Assembly (NCBI RefSeq): GCF_011386835.1
Contig: NC_088794.1
Coordinates: 69,698,434 to 69,762,433 of the forward strand
Length of the DNA stretch: 64,000 nucleotides
Source: Chrysemys picta bellii
Lineage: Eukaryota; Chordata; Testudines; Emydidae
Reading direction: 5' to 3'
Part shown: in pieces, positions 22,137 to 35,253 of the stretch
Numbering within the stretch: the first letter of the stretch is position 1
How the letters are laid out: the number at the start of each line of letters is the position of its first letter
Notes under the pieces: model-generated
The model's database searches: none
The model's input: the letters and a program-made list of their open reading frames with translations, nothing else
Told to the model about the DNA's origin: nothing
Translations under genes and position numbers: made by a program

Positions 22137-25100
22137 CAGACCAGAGGTGAAATACTGGCCTCATTGAAGTTAAAGGTAAAGCTTCCATTGACTTGAATGG
22201 AGACAAGATCCATCCCTATCTCTCCTCATGTACCACCCTGACTGCTATCAGCTAAGACATTGCCAGGGACAGTCCATAGATTGGTGCATGGAGACTGTAT
22301 GCTGCAGGCTTTAATATTGTAAACTGACTCCTTGTGTAGCATTCCCAGTACCGTTCAGGGGAGGCGTTTATACATGAAATAATTATAATTTTATTTTAAG
22401 CTGTTTTCATCATTATCTGTATAAAACATGTTCAGTGTTATCAGAGGTAGCGGTGGGATCAAGCTCCACATTTCAGAGCTGCATTTGAACTTCAGGTATG
22501 TTTAGATATGAGGTAGTCTTAGTGAAATCAGTGCAGTTACTTTGGTGTAAAATCAATGTGAGATCAGAATCAAATTCAGTGACTTTCCATCTGACCAGAA
22601 AACATGTCTGCTACCACAATCTAGGAAGAAAATCTGGGGAGGAGTTTGCAGTGGAGGGAGGGTTGAAAGATGCAGCCTCCGCACCACCAGGACACACAAA
22701 CACACACACACAATAGAAAGCAGCATTGCCAAAGATGGAGTTGACTAAGATAGCTGGGATCATCTACCCAACAGCCTCTGTTCCCAGTGCTCCTAAAGCC
22801 CTGATGGAAGGCAGTGTAGTGGTAATATCACTTGCCCTTTCTTGTGTTGACTCTTCTGTATATTAGTGTGGTGGGAACAGGTTTATGCAGAGAGCTATAA
22901 TTCACATCTCACTTTCCTGGCTGTAGTGACTCTGACCCAGAGCGATCTTGTGCAGAACAGTTCTTTCAAAAAAAAAAAAAAATCACTGCAGCAGGTTGTA
23001 AATGATGTGAAGTAGGAAATGAAAAATCCTGCCTTGCCCCGAGTGTGCAGACAATGGAGACAAGGCTGACTAATCGCCGTTGAGCTATCCTGCACTACTT
23101 GCCATGAGCTGCACCAAAACGCAGGAGTCAGCTCAGCCAAACCAGGTCAGAGATAAGAAAAACAACGTCACCTCTTTTCCCCTCCCACACACACATTTTT
23201 GGTGAAGGATTTTTCTATTATACTCCTTTTTTCCTATGCCTTCCTATCATTCCCCAGCCCTACCCAAAACACTGCTTGAGACCCAGCTAAATGGAGCCCA
23301 AAAGAGTGTGTGTGCGTGTGAGAGAGAGGGAGAAAGAGAGAGCATCGCAGTCAAAGAACAGCTAAAATGGCTGCTTGAAGCAGTGGCGGGGAGAAGTCTG
23401 TTCTCTGGAGTTGATTCTAAAGCAAGGATTTCCCCCCTAATTTAAAATGCTGTTGACTGTTTGATCCCCCTGAACTATTATTCCCAAATGTTGATGTATT
23501 TGATGGTAATCAGGGAACATAACACCTATTGCTACTCCCAGATCTGATATATGTGGGCCAGGTTAACTATTTGCACGCGCATATTTAGCCAGGCACCTTC
23601 ATCTGCATTAGTGAAGACAAGAAAAGAAACAACAAGCAGATAGGATTGCACACTTCGGGCATTTGTTGCTATGATTATTATTTATGAATCACCTACAATA
23701 TTCTCAGCACAGAACAAGGCACAAAATGATGAAGGCAGTTCCTCCCCAAAGAGATTAAAATCTCACAGATCACATTATCTCAGCTGTGCCTATTGAGTGA
23801 GTCATGGTCAAATATATGCACACAATTGCATTCATCTCACTTTGAAAATCTGGCCCCTGACCTGTTGTGAATCAGTTTGTTTTCAACCCCGGTCTAATAT
23901 TTGTCTTTAAAAACTATACAGAACAGAAAAGTTCCCCTGACATTTCTTATTGCGTGTATATGTGTGTTTCTTTAAGAAGATGCTCTATATATCTGCAATA
24001 GCTGATGATCATCATGTGATGCAGGAATTACCATGGTAACTACCTGTATGCATTTTTTATTCAACAGCACAATCAAAAGGCAAGTGAGAGCCACATAAGT
24101 TGTTGGCACACAAGTTACAGCTGTCCTTGATCTGTTAGCTTAGTCACTAGCTGTGGTGAAAATATATCACTGTTTTTAAATGGAATGCATATCTTTTTTA
24201 CATCAAACTAGTTTTCCTTTGGAGGCTGTGTGCAGATCATTCAAGAGCAAAACAGAGATGAGTTCATTTATGCATGAGAAAGAAAAGAGCTTTTTCTGGA
24301 TCACAAAATTAATCTCAGACACATTTTGGTGACAATTGTGTGGAAACGATCTAGTTTATTTCTTATGCAATGGGGCCTGCATGTTCCCTGTGACTTGATG
24401 CCTAAAATAATTTATTTCATATACAGAATGCATGTCATTCATCATACTTTTTAAGCCAGCCATTTATTCTGACTGTTCAGGCTTTATGGTATACTTTGAG
24501 GAAAATGTGGCTAGGTGTTTGATATAATGAAATTAAGCCTTTTTTCAGAAATACTTTGATAAAATTATTCCTCTAGGATTACTGTGTTCCCATTTCCTTC
24601 TAATGTTATACAGCAAGAGGATTAGAAACTGAAATGCATTATTGTTTTAGTCGGAGATGATGGTAGCATCTCGGGATTTAGAGCATACCATTTATCATGT
24701 TCAGAATACACTCCTAAAAAGCTCCTGTATATTGGTCTTGGGCTCCACTCCGGGAGATGCAGCAGCAGGAGGCTACATGTAATCTCATTCATTTAAGATT
24801 GTGCTGATTCTTCAAGAAGCATTTGCTACTCATTCATTCCATGTAAGCAAAGCCTAGCGGCTCTAAGTGGCTCATTGAAGTGCCCAGCAACATTTTGTTC
24901 ATAGCTCTTCATTGTTTAAACGAGAACAATAGCATCTTCCTAGGTGAAAAACATATTTGTATCTTCTGAAGGCTGCCTCCAAAAGGGACTATGGCGATCA
25001 TTTTGTTATGCATCAAACTCATTATTACCTAGTCCTGTGCTTTAGAGTCCAATCCTAAAAGGTGCTGAATACCCTCATCTCCCACAGACCGAGGTTATAA

Positions 25101-25290
25101 ATGTCCTGTTGATGCAAATCATATTAGAGATAAAGAGAGGAATTACTAAAGGATGTTGCAAGCAATTCATGTATGGTTAGTTTTAATCTCAGATATAGGG
25201 TATTGCCCTGTAAGAATCAGGATTTAAACTACAATCGAGGTTAATCCATGTCAAAACCCAACTTTTCAGATAAGTTTATATTTTTCCCCA
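22137..25290. other. largely repeat-poor intergenic stretch
   Basis: Apart from a dispersed fragment at about 22140-22215, an ACAC run near 22696-22712, an A run at about 22969-22983, a GAGA-rich patch at 23308-23345 and an old repeat near 23690-23860, this stretch carries no mobile element I recognise, notably 23900-25290. Such a gap among dense repeats may include conserved non-coding elements, but conservation cannot be judged here. Confidence 0.4.
24003..24039. promoter_or_regulatory. pair of 12-bp palindromes, one X-box/RFX-like
   Basis: TGATGATCATCA (24003-24014) and TTACCATGGTAA (24028-24039) are perfect palindromes 13 bp apart. The second matches the core of the palindromic RFX (X-box) site GTTACCATGGTAAC except at its first base. 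Function is inferred from motif alone. Confidence 0.3.
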
Positions 25291-25295
25291 CTAAT

Positions 25296-25535
25296 CAGGA
25301 AGGCAGAATAGGCTGGTTGATAGAGCATTGAACTGGGAAACCTGGATTCTATTCCCAGCTCTGCATCTGGCCTACTGAGTGAACCTGAGCAAGTCATTTA
25401 ACCTCTGTGACTCAGTTTCCACTTTCTGTAAAATGACCTCCATACTCACTCTCTTTGAAAAGCACTTTGAGACCTAGGGACATAAAGATCTGCATAAGAG
25501 CTGGGTACTATTATAATCATCATAAAGCAAATGCT
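25296..25535 (+). mobile_element. MIR-like tRNA-derived SINE
   Basis: A tRNA-like head with a box A-like TGGTTGATAGAGCA and a box B-like GGATTCTATTCCC is followed by the MIR core (AGCAAGTCATTTAACCTCTGTG, CAGTTTCC, TGTAAAATG) and a tail AGCACTTTGAGA...TACTATTATAAT. The same family lies at 46236-46443. Confidence 0.75.
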
Positions 25536-27760
25536 TTGAACAGTCATATAAATCCCATCCCCCCTTTTTTTGTTTTCTGTCCCTGATCTAGCTCCTACTG
25601 ACTATATGGGGGCTCCATGGGGGCACAGCACTGAGCGCACACACAGAGCCCTTTTAACACCCAATGAGAGCAAGCATATTTGCGCCCCCTACCATATTTT
25701 TGTAATTTTTCTGCTCAATTTTTCCACCCCTGAGGCTTTGTGCCCTGGACGGCTGCCCTGCTTTCCCCGCCCTGGTTGCCACCAGGGGTACACACCATGA
25801 ATTGCAGGACTGGGGACTTAGTTGGTCTGTCAGCAGCCTACATTCCAGGCAAAAATCTCCTATTACTATCCCTTATCTTTTTCTCAAGTATTCCTTTGAG
25901 GAAAAACATGACTGTAGTCAAGGGCATCCACTGGCATACAGTATGCAGTATGTGGATCCACCTCTTTTATTTTTTGGAAGCAAGACTATCACTCATTTTT
26001 CATCTGCTGCTGTAAACACTGGTGTACAATAATAAAGTTTAAATTGTCATAGTTTTCAGATCACTGACTTGCCACATCTTAACCTAAAATAATTGCCTCC
26101 ATGTAACTTCTGGATGGATCACTACCAAAGCCTGACTTCATTAAAAAAAAAAAAAAATCAAACCCCTTCCAGCTCTGGATTGAAGACACAGACTTTAAAA
26201 ATAACAAATCTCTCGCTTTGAGTCTTTCTCCCTGTCAACACCATCGGCTGCCTGCTGCCAGACTCAACCCCTCCACAAAGCCACATTACCTTCCAATGCA
26301 CAGATGCTGATGTCACTCATATAAGATCTCAATTAACAGGGTTTTTATGGGGTTAGTTCTGATAATGCATTAGCATTTTAAAAAAGGAAAAAGGTCAAGA
26401 CAAAGGTCAAAATAATTGTAACAGCCCTCCCATCATGCATCATCAGTGAAGCTTAAATCCTGAATCTGCAGCACAGACTGTTACTACTTGAACTACAAAA
26501 CTATATTTGGCTGACAGTCAGAAAATGCTGTTATTCTACAAGAATTTGGGGCTAGGCCTCTGGGGCCAGGTGCAAGGAGGTGGTCAGGCCAGGGGAGCTT
26601 GGCCTGGCTCAGCTTTCTCTTTCTTCCCACCCAGGAGCTGATGGAATTCCTGCCTGCCCTCCAGAGGGGAATTAGCAGCTGGGGGCATGTCCTAGGGCCA
26701 GGAGGTGATTGGAGGAAATCTGTCCTATCAATCTCCCACCAAGTCTCATCCCTCATCTTTTTTATAGCTGCTCCACCAGCTTCCAGGTATTCCCAATTTA
26801 CAGCTGCTTTGATGGCAGTGTTGGCCTGAATAATATAAGCAACAGCAGGGAAATGGTGATTTTCAACCGTTTATATTTCAGAAAAAAAAAATGTAATTGG
26901 ACAAAGCAATGATATTCTCTAGCCTCAAGACGTTCGTCTGGCCAGAACTTCTTATTATAGTACAGAATATTGGTAGAAACTGTAGAAAAATGTTATGCAC
27001 AGATGCTGAACAAAAGCTGCATGTGTATAACTTGTGTATGTATATATAATTTATGTACAGTATATTTTATTCATTTCTGTTCTAAAAATGCACTTATCCA
27101 GAGATTTAATAATGATAATATACAAAAAAGACATGTATATGTGATAGAGACATGCATGTGATGAATTACAGAGCAACATGATACACTGCAATAATCTTCC
27201 ACCTTTGACCACCTCATCTGTACTCTGCCCACTAATCTATCTCCACTGGGACTACTTCTCATCCTCCAAACAGCTGAGCAGCTGTCAGATAGGCCCCATA
27301 TCTACTACCTTTTTAACATTTTATAAAAGCAACATTCCACAAAAATAGAATAATTTATGAGTAATGCAGACATCACATATTGGGACATATTCCTCAGCTG
27401 TGCCAAGTTTAACCACAGTGCAGCTTAGAAGAGTGAGGTGAGGGAAGAATAGCTAGCTCTAAGCCATTTTCTGCTCCCCCAAGCTGAGCGAGCCACAAAA
27501 AAACCTTCCCCCAGGGTAATTTACGCTGGTTGCAGCAATCTCAGAGGGAAGCTATGATTGCTGAGCTTCTGGCAGAATGCCATGTGCTCTGTCTTGCCCC
27601 CAGCATATCCCCCAAAAGGAGGGAGAAGAAGTAATGTAATCTGGGTGTAAGGGCTCCTCTTTCCTCAAGAATCCTGGCTTCCCCTTTCGGGCAGCTTTTC
27701 AGCTGCTTTGCACTGCCTCAATGACTAATCACCTATATGCCATATGCTGAGTGTGTCATC

Positions 27761-27794
<34 letters not shown>

Positions 27795-28377
27795 TATCTA
27801 GCTATAAAATAATAACACTATGGTGTATACAAATTTTATTAGCTAGCTTGGATTTGGGAGAACCATTTTTTTATACATGAATCTTGACAGTAGGACTTTG
27901 ATGTCATTGGGATATCCTGCATAAATAAGGGGAACAGGATTTGGTCCAGTGAGTTATCATGATCCAGGGGGGAAAAAATCAATGTACTGTTTGGTTGTGA
28001 AGCTTAGTACACTCTCCCCTATGTGCTGATGTGTTGTGGTAACAGCTTATTTCCAGCAACTCTGGCTCTTCGTAGCAAACAAGCCATTCTGGAACTATTA
28101 TTGTTGAAGGAGGCTGCTCTTACAGAAAAGGAGATCATGGCAGTGGTCATGTCACCATCTTTGTCACAGATGTATTTGCTTATAGGCCTTACAGGCTGAG
28201 GAAACAGTGAATAAAAGGGGCAACTTCTAGTAATCAATAGAGAAAAATGAACCAGAGAGAGAATTTTCTCCCTTCTTAATTTGATTTGACTTGTGACAAT
28301 TATGAATGGCTAATAACATATAGACCTAAATTCATAAATGTCTTTGACCATTTTTGTTTTGCCTCTTTTCCTCTATT
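25536..28377. other. intergenic with simple repeats
   Basis: No gene or transposon recognised. An A run lies at about 26143-26157 and a GT/GA microsatellite at about 27763-27795. Confidence 0.5.
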
Positions 28378-28385
28378 CTCTAAAA

Positions 28386-28696
28386 CAGGGGTAGCCAACC
28401 TATGGCACGCGTGCCGAAGGCGGCACGCGAGCTGATTTTCAGTGGCACTCAAACTGCCCGCGTCCTGGCCACCGGTCCGGGAGGCTCTGCATTTTAATTT
28501 TATTTTAAATGAAGCTTCTTAAATATTTTAAAAACCTTATTTACTTTACATACAACAATAGTTTAATTATATATTGTAGACTTATAGAAAGAGACCTTCT
28601 AAAAATGTTAAAATGTATTACTGACACGCGAAACCTTAAATTAGAGTGAATAAATGAAGACTCGGCACACCACTTCTCAAAGGTTGCCGACCCCTG
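28386..28696. mobile_element. non-autonomous hAT MITE (311 bp)
   Basis: Terminal inverted repeats CAGGGGTAGCCAACC and GGTTGCCGACCCCTG with an exact 8-bp duplication CTCTAAAA at 28378-28385 and 28697-28704. Interior is AT-rich and non-coding. A textbook hAT insertion. Confidence 0.93.
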
Positions 28697-28704
28697 CTCT
28701 AAAA

Positions 28705-31000
28705 GCATAGTTATACCATCATTTATTGTATACCCAAAACAAGACCAAAGCATAGATGAGGTAAGAGCAACAGAATTAGGCCACAAACAACATTTGTGGT
28801 CTCAGCCAGGGCAAGAAATATTAATAGCTACCAAGATGGTAGGCACCTTAGAAACACCTTAGATAGATAGATAACAGAATTGATGAATTCATCACTGAAC
28901 TCTGCATGGAAACAGTGGATAAGATAGTCAAAACACGCATTTTATCTGCAGTTTGACTATTTGTAGATAAAAAATCTTTTCTACATCCCCAGTTGTTATA
29001 TATTTTATTAGTTTTCCCAGCATTTGAATAAAAACAATGTTCTCTCTGGCTTGTATAGTATATGTATTTTTTCCATATCAGGGAGAATCTCATTTTATTT
29101 TCATTCATATTTCATTGTTTGGACTTGACTAAGGGTTCCTCTCATTTAAGAATAAGTTAGTGAAATTTCTTAGGCTCTAGTGGCTCCTTGTGGAGTTGCC
29201 TTTTTTAGACTGAACTCCTGTACATAATTCACTATTTGATGCTGAGGTATTTGTCTTAACCTATAGAGGAGCAGGTCATGATCTAAATGACATATTGTAG
29301 GAAAAGGAGGTGTTTAAAAATTGGAACACAACAGTACATGAGTAGACGGTTTTGCAGTCTCACTGTGCTCACTTGATACTTTTCTGCTTCTCAGCATCTT
29401 GCTTAATCAACTTTGCTTCAGTGTTGTTTTAACTCATAAAAATACATATTTTGAAATAAACCCATATTTGATTGGAACATTTATGGGCCAGATCTTCAGA
29501 TAGTGTAAATTGGCCTAATCAATAGAGTGATGCTGTTTTATACCAGTGGCGGATATGGCCCTCTCTTAGTAATGCTCTCGCTTTGTTGCCATCAACTTGT
29601 TACATTCCGCCACAATCCACAGCTGTTCAGTTAAAAATTGGTGATGAAATGTGAATACTCATCTATCCCACGGGCAAAAGTGAAATCACTGTATCACAAA
29701 GTAGGAAGAAACATTTCTGGGGATATGATGATATGCTAAGGGGAAAATGACTAAATAAACTAACTAAGTTTTAATGCATTAAAACTGTCACATTTAACTA
29801 ATTGGAGGCAAAATGATTGAAAAGTGGGCTCTGATTTGTCATATGTAATTATCACATTTATCTACTCAAGTGCAGTACATTAGGCACCAGATTACTGCAT
29901 TAATCTGTGCAAATACCTGCCTGCGTGTATTAAATTAGAAGCTGGGCTGAAGTGAGCTGAAAATGTAGTCTTTAATATATTGTGATGTAAGGTGAAGAGC
30001 AGTTCCGGTCAATGGGACTAGAGACTCTCAGCATGTCCAAGAACTGCTCAGCACCTTGCAGCATTGAGCCCTATAGGAATTTCTTTATTACATCTCTTCC
30101 TTCCTGTTTTTTTTTAAAGAATAAAACATGACCGATAGCCCTATATACGGAAGTCCTATTTATTCATAGGACATATATGGCATGGGCAGTGAGAATGCAA
30201 GCTTCGCCAGCCTAGCTGTGTGTTTCATCTCTGAGGTGGAGGGTCTAAATTTAGACACCACCATATACTTCATTTCCAAAGGCCAATTCATTTCTTTGCT
30301 GAGAGTACCAACAAGACCTCTTACAAAGAGCTAATCTGAGCCATTAGGTTCAACCTTGAGCAAGGGGTAGGACATAGCTGAGCCACTCCCAAACCAGCCC
30401 CAGGATGGAAGCCCTCAAAGAGCTCCACTTCTTCCTCTGCTTTCTTCTTGTTCTAAAGGGGGAGGGAGGTCAGCTACTGCCAATGTTGGAGCTTTCTTCC
30501 TCCTCATGCATGAGCGTCTCTAGCCAGTTACTAGAAACAAAGAGAGCAGAGAAGATCAAGGACGGGCTATTTCACTGTGCACGCTTCTCCCCCAGGAGCA
30601 GGTATGTGGCAGATGTTAGTCATGTTGCTTAAGGCACTACTGGAAGGTGTTTAGAAAATATGATAAGCACAGTATAATAACCTATATAGAAAAGAATAGC
30701 CAAGGCTCTAGCCACTTCTTACACCTCTGGACCATTCCCTTCCCATTTGCAGGGTCTTCCCTCTGCACAAGAACTTGAAACAAGATCCAGGTAGAGTTTT
30801 CTCAGCAGAGAGAGGAAATGGGGGCCCCCCTTATTCCCCTGTGTGGTGGGGCAAGTTTAGGGCACAATCTAGCTCAAAATTACTCAGTTTTATTTTAAAT
30901 ATCTCAAGAATATACTTTTTCATGGCTTATATTTATTACAGCAGTTACAGCTGTCTCACAAATATGTCTAATTTTAAAGCGAGCATCCTGTTTTGAACTA
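28705..31000. other. intergenic, one dispersed repeat fragment
   Basis: About 29487-29570 (GGGCCAGATCTTCAGATAGTGTAAATTGG ...) belongs to the same dispersed family as 5600 and 42130. No gene evidence elsewhere. Confidence 0.45.
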
Positions 31001-31005
31001 GATAC

Positions 31006-31789
31006 TGTGGCAGGACGAGTGCCCCACCCCCATGTGAGAGAGGGCTAGAATAGGCCAGAGAGGCTGTGCAGGCTGGCAGCCAATCAGGAAAGGGCTTACT
31101 GAGAGCCAATCAGGGCTAGGCTAGGCCCTATATAAAGGCTGCCCAGAAGAGCAGCAGGGAGTCTGTCCCAGAACTTCATGGGAGAAGGTCTGTCTCCAGA
31201 GCAGGAGACCAGCACCTCGGACAGAGCAGTGCTGGGCAGGCTCAGGGGGAGCACAGTAGGGCTCCGGCCCAATACCTGCCAGACTGCGGGCCCTGAGAGA
31301 AAGGGCCTAGAGGGTGCGAGGGGCCAGAGGGGAAGTGGCCCAGGGACAGTTGGACAAGGGGAGAGAAGGAGGGCAGGGAGGCTGCCACTAGAGGGTGCCT
31401 GGGTCGGGATCCAGAGTAGTGGGCGGGCCTGGGTCCCCCCCTTCCCCCTAGTGCTGCACCTGGCCATGCAGTAGGGTGGCTGAGACAAACTGCAACTGGC
31501 CCTTGAGACAAGGGGCTAGACTTTGGAGGTTGTGGTTGGCCACTGAGGCCAGTGCAAGGATTGCTGAACACTCCCCCCCCAGAAGGGGGTGAGGATGGAC
31601 TAGGGGGCACTGCTGGAGGGCATGGCCTGAAGAGGACGCTGCCAAGTGGGGAGCAACACGGGTCCAGATACCAGCGAGGAACATATGACGGACGGGACAC
31701 CACCAGCAGAGGGCGCTCTCCATGGACTGAACTAATTCCTGGAACAACCAGTGGGAGGCACTGCAGTGGTGAGTCCCAACCCTGTCACA
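31006..31789 (+). mobile_element. LTR-like element with intact-looking Pol II promoter
   Basis: The GC-rich 784-bp block starts TGTGGCAGG and ends CCTGTCACA (TG...CA). It is flanked by GATAC (31001-31005) and GATAT (31790-31794), a 4-of-5 match compatible with a decayed 5-bp duplication. Two CCAAT boxes and a TATA box are in plus orientation. I saw no AATAAA inside on the plus strand, so solo LTR is probable rather than certain. Confidence 0.55.
31080..31136 (+). promoter_or_regulatory. CCAAT/CCAAT/TATA promoter of the LTR-like element
   Basis: CCAATCAG occurs at 31080 and 31106, and TATATAAAGG at 31129-31138 (TATAAA at 31131-31136). The spacing is that of a compact Pol II promoter with predicted initiation near 31160. 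No activity data. Confidence 0.6.
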
Positions 31790-31794
31790 GATAT

Positions 31795-33689
31795 GCACTC
31801 ATATAAGGGAAATTAAGTAGCATCTATGCAGCTACTTCCTTGGCATAAATGGAATAAAATATGGGCTAAATATTTTAGTCAAACATCTATGAAATCTTTA
31901 AAATGCAATGTAATTCTTGTGTTTCTTCACATTCCTTATCAAGCCCATTATTATTCCCATTTACTCTAGATTTGGAATCTTACTAAAAGTCTTCAATACC
32001 TAACCCATTTCTTTAGCTTTCTATAACTGATGAAAATTAGAGGCATGACTGTTTCTTTTTTTCATTGCTGTTGAGACACCTCATTTGAGCTAATGTAAAT
32101 CTAGGCCCTTGATTCTCTGGTGCATTAGTAAGGCTGCTTCATGCTATTCCCTTAATACAGTGCAGACTTAACCCCAGTGGATACAGCAACCGGAGAAGTC
32201 CCCTTGTGAAAGTGGTTCCTCGGGTGATGTGGAGCTACCATGGCAGCTCCAGTCCCCAACCTCTAAGGATTGGACAGGGATTAAGTGAGACCTAGTAATT
32301 CCCAGATGCTGGGATGGACCCTGGTACAAGACCTTGGATTGAGGGCTTATAAAGATGTCTTTGCACCCTTTCTCTCCTGAGCTGCTTTGAGTGCTCAGGT
32401 ACAGCCTTCAAAGTGAGCCATAGAATTTCAGGTCCCACAAATGATGGTCAAACCATGAACTGCCTTTGCTTTCTTTAGATGAAGATAAAAAATAGTAAAT
32501 ATTTTAAAACTATGATGGAACTGTGAAAACCTTGTCCTGGTGGCACAGAGGATGCTTTCTAGGAATCTTTAAGTGGATATAGATAGACAGATGTCGAGAA
32601 CTGGAGCATTAGCTTTTAGTTCTGCCATTTTAGTAATACTTCACAACCCAAAGAACATTGATTTAATCAAGGTCTGATGTCTGGGTAAATTGCAAATCAG
32701 ATAGTCCTAATACCCAGCAGAGAAAAATCTTGTCTGATGTATCCCTTAGGGAACAAATGTAATTGGCTAATATGGACAAATCGGGTATGAGGATAGTCTC
32801 ATCCTGGGACATTTATTATTGAAACAAATTGCTGAGCAAAAGTTTAAGAAGCTTTAAAAAAAACTTTCAGATGAACAATGAGATCTACCTTTGGTCTGTG
32901 AGACAAATGGCTGGCTTTACTGAAAGGGTAAGAAGGAGACAGCACTGATTTGTGCGAGTTGAGGATATTTCACACCAAACCAGTGTGGGTCTTTAATCAC
33001 TGGGCTAGATTACAATGAGTTTGATGCATAAAATATGATTTCCACTGTTCTTTTCAGAGGCAGCCATCAGTAACCACAAATTAATGACATTTTAATCTGT
33101 TAAAATTCAAAAGCAGTGTTAAGAGTTCTATTTGATCCACTCCCTCTCCTGTTAAGAGACACTGTAACAGGCTTAGTATCCAAAAGAGTAAATGATGTGT
33201 ATATAGGATCATTGTTTTGGGGACTGGGGATGGATGGGGAACAACCAAAAACAGGATACTAGTATAAAAATAAACCTCTAAAGGCCTAGTGAACCAGATG
33301 GGCTTTTCCTGTTCCTAAAATTATTTATATTTTCAAGGCTACATCTGTAAAAGTTAAATGACCTCTAAGTAATTAAAGAGGACTTTTTCAAAACATATGA
33401 GGACTGAGCAGAGTAAGAGAACAGGGAACATAGAGACACCATCAAGGCTTAGACTTCAATTGATTTGTCCATTATGATCTCTTTTAATATACTACTTTAT
33501 TTTCTTCTCTTTTGAGAAAGTTTGATCAGTGAAGAAGCTTGAACAACCACTGCCCATGTTATCCATCTCCAGGAGATTAACAAATAAGCTCTGCACCTTG
33601 CTTAAGGAGTAAATTTATTTTTGCCCTTGATTAGTCTGGATTTAAAAAGGATCACTTCAATCACTTCAGTGAAGTTACTCCAGATTTTA
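31795..33689. other. intergenic, no recognised gene or repeat
   Basis: AT-rich sequence without long ORFs or clear mobile element ends. A moderately GC-rich patch around 32100-32400 may be an old repeat but I cannot name it. Confidence 0.45.
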
Positions 33690-34860
33690 TAGAGTTACAG
33701 ATTATAAAACTAGAAGGGACTCTTATGATCCTTTAGTCTGACCACCTGTTTAATGCAGGCCATAGGACTCCCCTGAATTAATTCCTGTTTGAACTACAGC
33801 ATAACTTTTAGGAAAACATCCAATCTTGATTTAAAAATTTGCAATGATGGAAAATCTTCTACAACCCTTGGTAAATTATTCCAATGGTTAGTTACCCTCG
33901 ATTAAAATCTTGCACCTTATTTCTAGTCTGAATTTGCATAACTTCTGCTTCCAACCATTGGATCTTGTTATACCTTTGTCTGCTAGACTGAAGAGCTCTC
34001 TTTAATCACAATTCTGTACTTACAGACTTGACCACTTAAGCTTCCTTTTGATGTGCTAAATAGATTTAACTCCTTCTGTCTCCCTTTATAAGGCATGTTT
34101 TCCAGTTCTTTAACCATTCTTGTGGGGCTTGTCTGACCCCTTTCCAATTTTTCAACTTTCTTGAATTGTGGACACCAGAACTCGACATAGTATTCCAACA
34201 GTGGTTGCACCATTGCCAAATACAGAGGTAAAATAACCGTCCTACTCAAATTTCCTATTTGTACTCCAAGAATTGCATTAGCCCTTTTGGCCATTTCCAC
34301 TGGGAGCTCAAGTTCAGCTGATTAGCCACCATTACCCTCAAGTTGCTGGTTCCCATGAAAAAGTAGCCCATCCCATAAGTATGGCATGCATTCTTTGTTC
34401 CTAGATTTATAACTTTACATGTAGTTCATATTGTTTGTTTGGGCCCATCTTACCAGGTAATATAGATCAGTGATCTGTTCTCTTCATTACTTGTCACTCC
34501 CCCAATCTTTCTATGAGCTCCAAAGTTTATTAATAATTACTTTGTTTTCTTCCATGTCAGTGATAAAAATATTAAATAGTATAGGCCCAAGAACCGATCC
34601 CTATGAGACCCCTCTAGAAACACACCCACTATATGATGATTCCCCATTTACAGTTACATTTGGAAACCTATCAGCTTGCCAGATTTTAATCCATGTAAAG
34701 TGTACTATGTTGATTTTGTATCATTCTAGTTTCTTAATTCAAAATTCTTCTGGCAACAAGTCAAATACCCTACAGAATGGGGTGGAGCACCTTCTCTCTA
34801 GTTTTTCAAGAGAAAGGGCTGACCTGTCTTAGGTACCTAACTCTGAGAGAAGTTTCATAG
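33690..34860 (-). mobile_element. CR1 LINE remnant: reverse-transcriptase region to 3' end
   Basis: On the minus strand the RT motif GSVLGPILFNIFI is readable near 34560-34600, preceded by TAG in place of the usual Gln. The catalytic FADD box near 34500 has decayed (NFGAH-like). Downstream come VILPLYLAMVQPLLEY, FWCPQFKKVEKLERGQ and a 3' UTR ending around 33690 in a CR1-like AGAAGGGACTC-type tail (plus-strand CTAGAAGGGACTCTTATGATCC). Nonsense and frameshifts make it inactive. Confidence 0.8.
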
Positions 34861-35253
34861 CTGTGAATCTCGAATGGAGATAATTAACTCCCTTCAGTCC
34901 AGAGCATGGCCATGTCTACACTACAGAGTTAATTTGACTTAATTTATGTTAACGATTATAAGCTGCTTTAATTACATTGGTTGTGCATGTCCACACAATG
35001 CTCCTTGTGTTGATGTCAGTGCTCTTGCATCAACAGAGAGAGAGTTGCATCGTGAGTAGCTATCCCACTGTGCAACTTGCCACCCTCTGCCACTGGGAGC
35101 TCTGGGAATGGATCATGGTGCATCACTGGGACATGCTCACCGTCCCATGATGCATTTCTTTTTGACCGATCATTCCACGGACTTCTGACTTTGTTTCATG
35201 CTGTTTTTCAGTGGCTCTTGTTAACTGTGCATCCACCATCTCTGCCTGAAAGC

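Noticed and set aside
31096..31806. ORFs of 84-153 codons on both strands
   Set aside because: They lie in the GC-rich LTR-like element and carry no retroviral or other motif.
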